This document shows positions 21,480 to 32,519 of a stretch of DNA of 64,000 nt, in pieces. The notes under the pieces are model-generated. The model was not told the origin of the DNA. It saw only the letters and a program-made list of their open reading frames with translations, and made no database searches. How positions within the stretch are numbered: position 1 is the stretch's first letter; each line of letters begins with the position of its first letter. Both the position numbers and the translations under genes were made by a program. The DNA comes from Tetrapyrgos nigripes (taxonomy: Eukaryota; Basidiomycota; Agaricomycetes; Agaricales; Campanellaceae), in contig JAACJM010000123.1 of NCBI GenBank assembly GCA_013368315.1, positions 124,001-188,000 of the forward strand. The letters run 5' to 3'.

Positions 21480-22375
21480 CAGAAAGAAATGATTGCTCAA
21501 ATAATAATAAAACCAGACCCAATCTCCAAAGATGGCGGCTTGGAAAGACTTCGTAGCGTAGTTTTAGATGATAATGAGATTCAGTGAAGAGGCATCGTCA
21601 CTCACTTATTTTCAGCAGAATTGTCTGTCATAGCTAGATGTACGCAGGCACAAAGCGAGGAAAGTGTCCAAGTCATGTGCATGCATGATATGTGATTGCG
21701 CGAGACTGTATCTTTTGGATTGATGGCTTATGCCGAGCAATTGAGTTGAGCTACACTTAGCAAGATTGCTTCGAAGAAGTGTCCCGGACACGTGATCACT
21801 GACAGTTTCCACCAAGTTTCTACTTTGCGAGGTCCTGGTGGAATAGCAACTACAGCAAACCATCTTGTCATTGATGTCTGACATTTGCAAACAGTATCTG
21901 CACAAAGGTATATTCATGTATTGTGAGCCATTGCAAAATCATAAAGCTGAATGGTCGTCAATGAGACGGTAACCACCAGTGGCACAAGGCAGTCAACTCC
22001 TTCAAGTTTTAAGACAAGTATTTTAGCGGCTAGCAAGATAATTGAAGATACGCCATGGGAAGAACCACACGATGCGATGAAGAAATCATCAGCACATCAG
22101 GAGTGTCGTTGATAAAAAATCAAATAATGACTATCAACTCACCTCAAGGGTCTCCCTCCCCAAAGCTTTGATGAATATTAAATTGTCAGAATCCAAGAGA
22201 TCACCAATGATCAGAGAATTCGAGACGTGGCACGGACCACAGTCTCCTCTGTTTTCACAATCCAGCAGTTCCATCTGTGTATTGACAGACTCCCGAGTTC
22301 TATTGGTGTCCTTATACCAGACATCCTCTTCTGTATCACCATGAATAAGCATACGTAGGCAGCCGTAGTGCATGT
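21480..22375. other. No gene recognised; NLR upstream region
   Basis: Between the NLR start and the hAT remnant. Minus-strand frames at 21612-21917 (with paired cysteines, CRYC...VCCSC) and 22134-22373 are open but show no family motif that I recognise. The first 150 bp would include the NLR promoter. Confidence 0.45.
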
Positions 22376-23010
22376 TAGGGCTCGGTACCGTACCCGCGTA
22401 CTTTTTACGGGTCGTATATTATACGGACATCCCGTACCCGTACCGTATCACCCTCGGAAAAAGTCTGAATGTACGGGTACAGGCTGAATACGTACGTATA
22501 CGGGTTGTACGGTCAATGAAGACCAACGAAGTACTCATTTGTACTGAAGCTTACAGTAAAACGGACCATAATTAAGCTAATTATCACTGAGAATCTCGAT
22601 AATTTCAATCCGAGCCATACAAAATTGAGCTTTGATCACCATCAGAGCTGAAATAGTTTCTGCCTTAAGGCTAGCACGAAGAGAGATGATATCACGGCCG
22701 CCAGAGAAAACACGCTCTACAGCGACAGCCGAATCTATAGAAGCAAGAAGAAAATATGAGATAGACCATCTTTAACAAAAAAAGAAAGAAAGAAAGAAAA
22801 AACACAGCATCTGGGATACAAAGAATGTCACGAGCGAACCAATATAAGTTCTGGAATTGAGAGCATCGTGCATACCATCACTTAAGAGGATCCGTGGAGC
22901 CAAAATCAAGCGGAATTGTGGTCAGACAAAAGTACTCTTCGAGCTCATCAACTGGAGCGGCACAGCTGGATCAATGATAGCGCTTCAGAAAGTTGATTTT
23001 CCTAGGTAGT
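22376..23010 (-). pseudogene. hAT transposase C-terminus and element 3' end
   Basis: Minus strand: VDELEEYFCLTTIPLD and DPLK (about 22875-22955), FARDILCIPD (about 22830), then an intron containing a TTTC run, then SAVAVERVFSGGRDIISLRA (about 22660-22725), KAETISALMVIKAQF, and a stop at about 22573. This is the hAT dimerisation domain, which pairs transposase subunits. A TGA follows DPLK at 22878-22880. Beyond the stop, 22376-22520 is rich in CCCGTACCCGTACCG-type repeats and ends TAGGGCTCGG, like a hAT subterminal region and terminus. The 5' part of the element was not found, so it is truncated. Confidence 0.8.
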
Positions 23011-25014
23011 CCATCGGAAGAGGAATGCATCACGATGGAGTGGCTTGTTGATCATGCCTCGAGTGTGTTTTTTGACAGAGTAGGATGTGAGGAGACTCGG
23101 CCATCTGAGATAGCCTGAAGAACGGCAGTGTCTACCATTGGGAAGAGAAGAGTAGTGAGACTCCCGTGCTCAGCGTGCCGCTATTTAAGAAAAAATGTTG
23201 CTCTGAAGGTGCAAGCACCTACATCAAGGACCACGAGGTGCGACTCGCTCCATGTCTTGGCTTAGATTGTAAAGAGAGGATGTAACTGCGAATATACATG
23301 TCTTGATGTAATACCATTTCTAGTATTGCAGGAAGATGCATCAGATGCAGCTAGCCCCGAGACGCGCATGAAGCTTGGAAATCAAAGTCACGAGTACGCT
23401 TTAACCCCTATTTCTTTTTCTCTTATTTCTTATCTTCTACGTACCTTATACCATCTCGGCTCTTTTCCGTTTACTTCCTTCTTTCATTATCCCTTCTTCT
23501 CATCTATATTTCATTTATCCTATCCTCCATCAAACTCGTACATGTATGACAGCTGGAACGAGTTTTATACCTATTTTCCGAGCACACCTTTTATACTTAT
23601 CATCTCCTCTGTGCCTGTCTCTTACGCGTTTGAACCTCGATATCTTCCGTTCACTTGCTATTTATCCACTCAGATCTCGAGCCTCATTTTGTATAAATAC
23701 TAGTACTTACATTGAAAATACCAAGTTACCAAGTTCCAACTTCACCAGTCCCAGCCTAAGTTGAATCCTACCCAAATCCCAACCTCCCAGCTCTTTCTCA
23801 GAAAGCCTCTACTCGCGATCGCCCTCTCATCTCTTTCGTATCCGCTGTTTCGATTATCTTTGGTCTGTCTGCCCTAGAGTCGATAAATCAGCACCATTTT
23901 CAGCCACTAGATTCTTTTCTCGAACTTACTTCGGTTCAGGGAGTTTTCTTATTGGTTTATTTCCTCTCGCGACACTTGAGGTGTACGGGATAAGATGTCA
24001 GTGAAGGAAGACACATATAGCCAGTCAGCAATGCGTAAGTTAAGAGAACGGTACAGTTTCCTATCTGTGAAAAACTACTCAGAAACGTCGTTAGCCGAGG
24101 CGAGCCTGGAAAGATAATGAAATGGGGTTAAAGAAAGAGAAGTCAGGAACAATGCGAATTCTCTAGATCGTGCTACCATTACTCCTTGTTCCCCTCTTCA
24201 TTGTTGTGCTCAGACTGGTGATCCTCCTACTCGTCTCCCCTTGGAGGCTTCCTACTCCAATGTTGCTTATTGTCATAACGGCTCTTACTCCCAACTTACT
24301 CCTTGATTTTTTGTTATTTAGGGATTTTTCCCCGGCATACTCCTTCCTCTCGAGCCACACGGCCCTGCACGCAGCTACGTCCTGACAAACCGCATAACCT
24401 CCCCGTCATCTCATCACTTCGCTTATAATTCCACTAGTGTTGCTTTTTTCCTCATTCCTCCTGGATCGGTCTCAACGTGTATGCGAGCACAAGTGGTAGT
24501 GGTAGTGGTAGCAGTAGCGGCGAAATGTGTACTTACAGCGAGAACTGGATGTGGAAGCTGGCACCGGCTTGGCGGATACCTTACGTATACATGATGTAAC
24601 ATACTATTGACGCTGTTGCATCACGTCTAGAGATGTCTAAAGGTAGTACATTGATGATTGACCAGTAGGGTAGCCAACAGTTTCGTGGATTGAGGTCATC
24701 TGTCACTGTTTACAATGTAAATGGAGGTTGTCCTCAGTCAGGCCGCTGAGATGACTAGAATGAAAATGAAAATGAAAATACGTACCAAATTCAACTTCCT
24801 CGTTAGTATCCCTTAAACCTTTTCTTCTCCGCACCCTCGTATCTTCACATCGCCTCAGAAACGTCAATGCGCAAACTGCGGTTCTGTATAGGGCTGTTCA
24901 AGTTCAGTGTGTGGAGATGATGTTTGATGGTAGTCTAGACAAATCTTATCTCTATCCTTGATTGCGTTGTCCTTGATGTTGAGGATGTTGACCATTACTT
25001 AGTAGTATAGAACG
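23011..25014. other. No gene recognised; pyrimidine-rich, promoter-like stretch
   Basis: 23400-23960 is T/C-rich with a TATAAATA sequence at about 23692 and looks like a fungal promoter or leader. A possible first exon starts at ATG 23996 (MSVKEDTYSQSAM) and meets a GTAAGT donor at about 24034, but no convincing next exon follows, so the gene may be truncated. A (GTGGTA)n-like run lies near 24493-24515. No other feature was supported. Confidence 0.35.
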
Positions 25015-25016
25015 TA

Positions 25017-25326
25017 CTGTACTATTATGACCAAGTTTTCGTGCAACGGGTAATGCACCCCCCCACAAACACTGGCGATTTTGGATTCTGTAAAGCATAC
25101 GAACCCCCTTTAGACACCCAGCTGACGGATCCAGTAACGCTTTTTTGGTCGCTAGAGGATCTAAAAGAGAGCGCGAGCAAGAGCTCAGTGCTGAACTCAC
25201 AATTTTGGCAGACAGCCAAAGGCCACCTATATCTCGCGTAACGCGTAATGCACCTGGACAAACACCTAACCCAGTCAAAGGATCCTGTAAGACCAAGTGG
25301 ACAAACACTTGGTCGTAATACTACAG
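25017..25326. mobile_element. Tc1/mariner-like MITE
   Basis: 310 bp, with ends CTGTACTATTATGACCAAGT and the inverse of CTGTAGTATTACGACCAAGT, flanked by TA on each side (25015-25016 and 25327-25328). A TA target duplication suggests the Tc1/mariner superfamily. Inside, a GTAATGCACC...ACAAACAC segment occurs twice in direct orientation (about 25051 and 25246). There is no transposase. Confidence 0.75.
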
Positions 25327-25917
25327 TACTTACTTTATCAATTTGGTATCAATTCCAGTAAAATCTAAGATCCAAGGTTGACAACAAATGCGACAGGAAG
25401 AGTGTTACTCGCAAAGCGATCAAATCATTGAGCTTCAAGATAAGAGGAATCCTAGGATAATGTTACACAGTACAGCACATTGTAGGACTTCAACAGAAAG
25501 TGCGTAAAAAGTGCGAGTTGAAGACAAATGCTTCTGTTTACATTTGTTACTTTCAGAATGGGATACCTTCCAAGCACAGCCACACAGTCAAAGATCTCGG
25601 ACAATGTCTGTGGACGACGGACAAAGAAAAGGCGACCGACTAGGATGCAAGCGATATAGCATTTGTATGTGCTTGGAGGATGTTGTTCCTTCTTTTCGCC
25701 AGCTAGATGGTAGAAATGCATTGTTAGTATGGTGTAGATTTCTCTGATTGGCTGGATTTGCTTGGGATTTGCTTGGGATTTGCTTGCGGCACTTTATTGT
25801 TTATCATTATTAATGTGCCTTCAGGGCTTGTTCCGAACCTCTGCTTTCCGATTTCAGCGTGCTTTACACTCTGTTTTTCTCATCTTCCAAAAACGATGAC
25901 AATGAAGACGACTGACC

Positions 25918-28900
25918 GGCTATGGCTCAGGATACAACTACAACCCACATACTAGCGCATTGAGTGTCCAGTCATCTTACACTTCTATGGCCTTTTATAC
26001 GCCTCTGGATTGTAGTGGGAGGATGGTGGATCCGTATGGGGATGAGTTTAATGAGGGGTGGAGTTATTATAACACGGGTAGTGAAGGAGGGGAAGGGGAA
26101 GGGAGTGGGAGAGGTCCCAGTTTCCTCGGCAAACACGTCTTGTATAGTCAACCCCAGCTTGTCCCTTCCAGCTCTGCATCTGGTCCATCTTACTCTTCGC
26201 GTTATGATCCCCACTTCCATGCACATTCTCCTCTGCCAGCATCCCCATCACCCTCATACAAAACCATCTCTTCCCAACCCTCAACCCAGTTGGAACATTC
26301 CTCTGATGCCAGAAAGCTGTTGATATTGGATTTAAATGGGACGTTGGTTTATAGAGCGCTGCCGAGGAAGAGAGATTTGTATGGGCACAATGGGCATGGG
26401 CATGGGGGGAGGGGTGCGAGACGGGGTGGGAGGCCGAGGGGTAAGGGGAAGGAGAGGGACAGAGACACTGATGTGGATTGTGGTGATGCCCCTGAGAAGG
26501 ACGAATTTGGTCAGGACATACCTCGACCTGTTCCTGATAAAGATGAATTTGCTAGAGACATCTGTCCTGCACCTTTACCTGCACCTGCGTCTGACGGGAA
26601 CGATAAATGGGACCCCTACGCCGACCCACTCTACCTCTCCCAACGTCCCCTTTGTCCTACCCACCTCCGTCCCTACATCCCCACATTCGTCTCGTATCTA
26701 TTCCATGAAGAAATGTGTAAATGGTTGGATGTGATGGTTTGGAGTTTGGCGCAGCCACATAGTGTGAGGGATATGGTTGGGAGGGTGTTTGGGCCGAAGG
26801 CTGGTGGTAGAGAAGGGGGTGGGGAAGGGGTTAAAGCAGGGGAAGGGGTTAAAGCGGGGGAGGGGTAAGGGGCGAGGCTGGGGAAGGGTTTGGGGTTGGG
26901 GTTAAAGCTGGAGGAGGCGGGGAAGACATGGGGGGTTATTTCAGGAATCATGAGGAGAGTTATTACGCTGGGGAAGCTGGGGAATCTGGTGATAGTGGGG
27001 CTAAAGCTCAGACTGATGCTGACACGAAGGAGAAAGAGAAAGAGAAGAAGAAACCAGCTCTAATAGCCGTATGGGCTCGGGATACACTCGGTTTGGATCA
27101 AGCTGCTTATAGTGAGTTTTTTTCCTTCTTTCACTACCTTTATGTTTCTGTTTCATTGTTCTTTTTGTTTCGGGACTCGACTCTTTGCCTTTTACGCATT
27201 CTGGTTTACTTCCTTTTCTTTCTGAGACACCTTTTTTTTCTTTGGTTTGGCTGGTCACCTTTTCATGTTCTCGTTCTCGTTTTCGTTTCTTTTGCTTTTT
27301 CTTTCCGTTCTCGTTTTCTTTTGTCTCATTTTCTTCCGTCTCGTCTCACGAAGAAATGTCATGTCACTGACCACAATACACTGTCTTTCACTATTCATTA
27401 TCAAATTTACAGATACCAAAACTCAAACAACAAAAGACCTTGATAAACCTTGGGAGAAGCTTACGCCTTTCATACTGGGGAATGAGTTCCTTACCGAGAT
27501 GAAGATGAAGGCGGAAGCGGTGGCTGAAGCAGACGCAGGAGTAGAAGCAGAAGGAAGTGTAGAAGGAGGGGCAGATACGATGACGCCACTATTAATGATG
27601 ATGATGACCTCAACAACACCTGCTTCCGCTTCGGCTGAGGGTGCTGAAGATAAAGAAAATGACGAAGACACCGCTCCACATACACCTGCACCTGCACATA
27701 TACCAGAGTCAGCAACAACATCCACATCCACATCTAATACTAACGACGCTAATGCTCATGCTGCCCCTCTTGCCCCCAACCCCAACCCATACACACACTC
27801 CCCCCTCACAACCCTCCTCCTAGACGATTCTCCTCTCAAAGCACGTTTACAACCCTATAACCATTTTTGTGTACGAGAGTATTCAAGGGATGTTTGGGCG
27901 GATGGGAGGGTTGTTCTTACGAGTTTTATGAGTTTTGGTGTTGAGGGGGGTGAAAGCGAAGCAGGTAAAAGTGGAAATGGAGGGGTTGAGGGTGGTGGTG
28001 AAGGTGGGGGTAGTGTCGACGCCGACACTGTTCCGGATACTGCTATGGGCATGGGCATGGGCAGCAAATCTGCATCTGCATCTGCAGTATGCAAAGGCGA
28101 AGGCAAAGGTTCAGGAGAAGAAGGGAGAGAAGTCCAAGCCACGGAAGGACCTACCAAAACCGAAACTGAAATTCCCATCGACGAAGACACAATAACCGAA
28201 GACGTCGTAGCGAACACTTCCACCAACTCTATCCTCATCCCCACTGTACCCAATTCACCTGCTACTGCTAACCAGCTAAAACGCAAGAGAACATTGAACG
28301 ATACGGGGTCTATGGCAAATATCGTTGCCTCTAGCTCTGCTATCCTTACTTCTACCTCTCCTTTGTTCAAGGGGAGTTTACCTTTACCTTCAAACATCAA
28401 CTTGGCAACCGACACTGAGATTGGCCTCATCCTCCAAAAAACCAAGTCTTCCTTATCTGATATGTTGATTTCGGTGGAATCCAGATCTTCTGCATCTGTG
28501 AAGACCATTGCAACAGAGATCATTGACGACGGTGACCCCCTTGCGAATAATTCGAATTGGGGTGGTGGTTGGACTTTGGATATGGATATTAGTACGGATG
28601 GTCATTGTCATGGTCTGGATTACGATGGGATGCCGCCTTCTCCACTTCCACCAATATCATCATTGTAACCACTACCGCTGCATGCTACAGCTTCTCAGTC
28701 ATTTTCTAGTGTTGGGTCCGACTTTGATGGCAGTGTCAATGGGGGTGTCGATGGGGGTGCAAACGCCAATGATAATCTGGGCAAGGATAAAAGGATCCCT
28801 CAAAAGTACGATGGGCCATATTAGCCGTTATAGGCGTATTGGACGCTATCAAGTTGGAGAGTAATGTTGTGGCGTGGATGAGGGGAAAGCAGATTTTTAG

Positions 28901-29891
28901 TGTAGTTGGGGAAGATGATGGTTATGGCAAAGGTGTTGGGAATGAGAGTAAAAATGGAATAGGGAATGGGACAGGGATTGGAGAAAGTATCGATACCGAT
29001 GGTGGCTCAAAGGAGAAGGGCAAGGGCAAGGGAAAAGCAATAGCAAGAGCTATGACTGGGGAAACTGATTCAAAAGAAGACGACGAAGAGTTGGAAAGGC
29101 TGTATGAGCATAATATCGCCAAATCATTGAAGGATACTACAACCACCACCACTACCACCATTTCTACGGCGGCGGCGTCGACATCAATATTTGTGCAACC
29201 AGCTGGCGTTGGTGGTGCCAAACCAAAGAAAGAGAGGTGGAGGAAGAAGAGGAAGCTTGAGTTGGGTCAGACTGCCGGTGGTGGTGCTAGTCGAGGGGAT
29301 GGTAATGTTGGTTCTGTCGCTGCTACCACTACCCTTAACAACACCAACAACACCAACGCCAACACACCCATTTCTTCTATACCTGCGCCATTACCCCCAA
29401 TCCGTCAAGCTCCAGCACCAGCCTCAGGTGTACCCGCTCCCGTGACCACGTCTGTCGTTGTCAATGCTGATGCACCCATGCCTGATATGAACAGTGCCGA
29501 TTTCAGCATCAGCAACCCGTCTATCGCTGTTGTGACTGATACAGATATGTTGACCAACGAACCAGTCCAACAAACATCCAGCATCCCTCCTCCCAGGCCC
29601 CCATCATCCACTCTACCTGACTCCAATAACCCCAGTTTCGATGGTCCTTCTGGTCCTTCTACTTCCACCTCCACTACTCTAGACACTACTAAAGCCACTC
29701 AAGCCCCAAACACCTCCTTCCCCTCCCCCTCCGACTCAGACAAAATCCCTGGCCTTGGCCATTTCGTCTTCCAAGGCAACCTACCTCCACCTGAAGGAGC
29801 TGATGTAATAGACGTCGATGTGATGGATTTGGACACTATCAATGAACTGGCAGAGTTGGAGCTAATAGGTGGTTCCAATATTGTCAGGTGA
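25918..29891 (+). CDS. FCP1-like (NIF/HAD-fold) protein with low-complexity inserts
   Basis: FCP1/NIF phosphatases remove phosphate from proteins such as the RNA polymerase II tail. Exon 1 (start not resolved; an intron ending ATGGCTCAG at about 25930 is likely) has a Tyr/Ser/Gly-rich N-terminus, then LLILDLNGTLVYR (about 26318), the HAD motif-I position. Next come RPYIPTFVSYLFHEE and QPHSVRDMVGRVFG (about 26660-26790), VWARDTLGLDQAAY (about 27065-27111), an intron 27112-27412, DLDKPWEKLTPFI, then HSPLTTLLLDDSPLKARLQP (about 27800-27850, the D-D motif of HAD proteins). An intron about 28664-28820 joins AVIGVLDAIKLESNVVAWM. The C-terminus is Ser/Thr/Pro-rich and ends at 29891. A 240-residue low-complexity stretch interrupts the domain. 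No lesion was seen. The Asn in DLNGT instead of DLDGT may mean altered or lost catalysis. Confidence 0.8.
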
Positions 29892-30119
29892 GGAAGTATT
29901 GGATACGGAGAGGAAGGAAGGTGTTGGAGGAGTTGGGGATTGATGCTGAGCAGAATCAGGTTTGAAGTGTTTGGGGGAAGTACAGAAGTACATGACAAAC
30001 CAACTTGGTCAATGGCAGCCTTGGTATGTGATCATTGGCATGTTTACGGTCTGCGGTTCGCCAATATTGAAACAGATTCTGCTGGGGATTTGGAGGTATT
30101 TTGGTGGTGGATCATGTAA
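29892..30119. other. 3' flank of the FCP1-like gene
   Basis: It carries no recognisable gene and ends ATCATGTAA immediately before the terminal repeat of the large element. Confidence 0.5.
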
Positions 30120-30245
30120 CACTGGGTGCAAACACTTGTAAATCCTCTGCTTTACTGAGGTTTTACAAGAGTATTACACCAAGCCAATCATATCATTTTT
30201 CATCGCCGGCTCCAGGAATTTATTTTGCATTTTCTGAGCCAGCCA

Positions 30246-30545
30246 CAGCATATACCCCTATTCTATTTGCAGATTCGGGGCCCTACTGATCGCCTGCACC
30301 TCTCCATCAAATTTTGAGTCATGGGAAAAACCCGCCACCCGACCCCTAAGGCCCCGCTCACTGTCTGGCATGTGTGGGAACAAAACCCGCCATCTACTCC
30401 TGCCCTGCTCACTGCTCCATAAGGAAAGGCCTACCAGACCCACCCCAAAGGCCCACCCATAGGGCCAGCCTGTTTTTTGGCCTATGGAAAGTTTTCCTTG
30501 GGGATGTATCAGCCAATATGGACATTTGTCCATGATTCATGCTTA
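30246..30545 (+). repeat. Left arm of large inverted repeat
   Basis: It starts TATACCCCTATTCTATTTGC and pairs with the right arm over about 200 bp in three blocks. It has about 110 bp (near 30335-30430) that the right arm lacks. Confidence 0.9.
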
Positions 30546-30558
30546 AATCTAGCAGTTA

Positions 30559-30858
30559 GAGCTGTCTGCCCCGTCTGGCTCGTCGGGCCCGTCTGGCTCT
30601 TCTGCATCGTCTGCCCCGTCTGCCTCGTCTGCTCCATCTGCCTCGTCTGCCTCGTCTGCTCCGTCTGCCTCGTCTGCCTCGTCTGCTCCGTCTGCCTCGT
30701 CTGCCTCGTCTGCCTCGTCTGCTCCGTCTGCCTCGTCTGCTCGGTCTGCCCCATCTGCTCGGTCTGCCTCGTCTGCCTCGTCTGCTCCGTCTGCCTCGTC
30801 TGCCTCGTCTGCTCCGTCTGCCTCGTCTGCCTCATCTGCTCCGTCTGCCTCCACTTAT
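30559..30858 (-). repeat. Minisatellite 1, 9-bp units (read GACGAGGCA on the minus strand)
   Basis: About 30 copies of 9-bp units, mainly TGCCTCGTC and TGCTCCGTC on the plus strand, in the loop between the two inverted arms. The units are in the opposite orientation to minisatellite 2. All frames stay open because the unit is a multiple of three; I do not treat these frames as genes. Confidence 0.95.
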
Positions 30859-30879
30859 ATCTGCTACATTGATGCATCA

Positions 30880-31255
30880 ATATGGACAAATGTCCATATT
30901 GGCTGATACATCCCCAAGGAAAACTTTCCATAGGCCAAAAAACAGGCTGGCCCTATGGGCGGGCCTTTGGGGTGGGTCTGGTAGGCCTGGCAGGTTTTTC
31001 CCACAACTCAAAATTTGATGGAGAGGTGCACACAGCTGGGGCCCATGCATTTTTAGGGCAGGTTTTTGGGTGAAATAAATTTCGGCTTTTCCAGGCAGGG
31101 TATTTGTTGGCCTATCAGGGCCAAATGAGGCGACAAACACTCTTCAAAATACTTGTGATTTACTTTTCCCCAAAAACTTTATCCAAATATGCATCGACCA
31201 CCGCTGTGGCAGGCGATCAGTGGGGCCCCGAATCTGCAAATAGAATAGGGGTATA
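30880..31255 (-). repeat. Right arm of large inverted repeat
   Basis: Inverse copy of the left arm, ending GCAAATAGAATAGGGGTATA. It contains a further roughly 170 bp (about 31035-31205) that is absent from the left arm. The inner edge carries the near-palindrome CAATATGGACAAATGTCCAT. Confidence 0.9.
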
Positions 31256-31256
31256 A

Positions 31257-32486
31257 CGAGGCAGACGAGACAGACGGGGCAGACGGGGCAGACGAGGCAG
31301 ACGAAGTGGACAGGGCAGACGAGGCAGACGGAGCAGACGAGGCAGATGAGGCAGAGACGAGGCAGACGAGGCAGACGAGGCAGACGAGGCAGACGAGGCA
31401 GATGGAGCAGACGAGGCAGACGAGGCAGACGGAGCAGACGAGGCAGACGAGGCAGACGGAGCAGACGAGGCAGACGGGGCAGACGAAGCAGACAGAGCAG
31501 ACGAGGCAGACGGAGCAGACGAGGCAGACGGAGCAGACGAGGCAGACGAGGCAGACGGAGCAGACGAGGCAGACGAGGCAGACGGAGCAGACGAGGCAGA
31601 CGAGGCAGACGGAGCAGACGAGGCAGACGAGGCAGACGGAGCAGACGAGGCAGACGAGGCAGACGGAGCAGACGAGGCAGACGAGGCAGACGGAGCAGAC
31701 GAGGCAGACGAGGCAGACGGAGCAGACGAGGCAGACGAGGCAGACGGAGCAGACGAGGCAGACGGAGCAGACGAGGCAGACGAGGCAGACGGAGCAGACG
31801 AGGCAGACGAGGCAGACGGAGCAGACAAGGCAGACGAGGCAGACAGAGCAGACAAGGCAGACAAGGCAGACAAGGCAGACGGAGCAGACCAGCCAGACGA
31901 GCCAGACGGGGCAGACCAGCCAGACCAGCCAGACGGGGCAGACGAGGCAGACGAGGCAGACGAGGCAGACGGGGCAGACGAGGCAGACGGGGCAGACGAG
32001 GCAGACGGGGCAGACGAGGCAGACGGGGCAGACGAGGCAGACGGGGCAGACGAGGCAGACGGGGCAGACGAGGCAGACGGGGCAGACGAGGCAGACGGGG
32101 CAGACGAGGCAGACGGGGCAGACGAGGCAGACGAGGCAGACAGGCCAGACGAGGCAGACAGGCCAGACAGGGCAGACAGGCCAGACAGGCCAGACGGGGC
32201 AGACAGGGCAGACGGGGCAGACGAGGCAGACGGGGCAGACGAGGCAGACGGGGCAGACGAGGCAGACGGGGCAGACGAGGCAGACGGGGCAGACAAGCCA
32301 GACGAGCCAGACCTAACAGACTGAGCAGACAAAGATGACAAGGCAGACAGGGCAGACAAGGCAGATGGAGCAGACGAGGCAGATGGAGCAAATGAGGCAG
32401 ATGATACAGATGGGGCAGACGGGGCAGACAAGGCAGACAAGGCAGACCTAACAGACTGAGCAGACGAAGATGACAAGGCAGACACA
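31257..32486 (+). repeat. Minisatellite 2, 9-bp units with higher-order structure
   Basis: About 135 copies of GACGAGGCA and variants. From about 31320 to 31830 they are organised as a 27-bp higher-order unit (two GACGAGGCA plus one GACGGAGCA). From about 31960 to 32130, and again near 32200-32290, they form an 18-bp unit (GACGGGGCA plus GACGAGGCA). GAC(A/C)(A/G)G variants occur at the edges. Long overlapping open frames (over 300 codons on both strands, such as RQTEQT and SAPSAS repeats) are by-products. Confidence 0.97.
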
Positions 32487-32519
32487 GTCCAGCCTGAGCT
32501 GTCTATTTATATTTAATAA

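Noticed and set aside
23996..24034. First exon MSVKEDTYSQSAM with GTAAGT donor
   Set aside because: No convincing second exon; noted only as a possibility.
27423..29998. Minus-strand Ser/Val-rich frames opposite the plus-strand FCP1-like gene
   Set aside because: Shadow frames of a low-complexity coding region; no motifs.
30477..30931. Cys/Val/Leu repeat ORF and its antisense RQTEQT frames
   Set aside because: Same minisatellite effect in the loop of the inverted arms.
31144..32485. Open frames of 330-422 codons on both strands (RQTEQT, LPRLPR, SAPSAS repeats)
   Set aside because: They are by-products of a 9-bp tandem repeat that has no stop in any frame; opposite-strand and multi-frame openness argues against coding.
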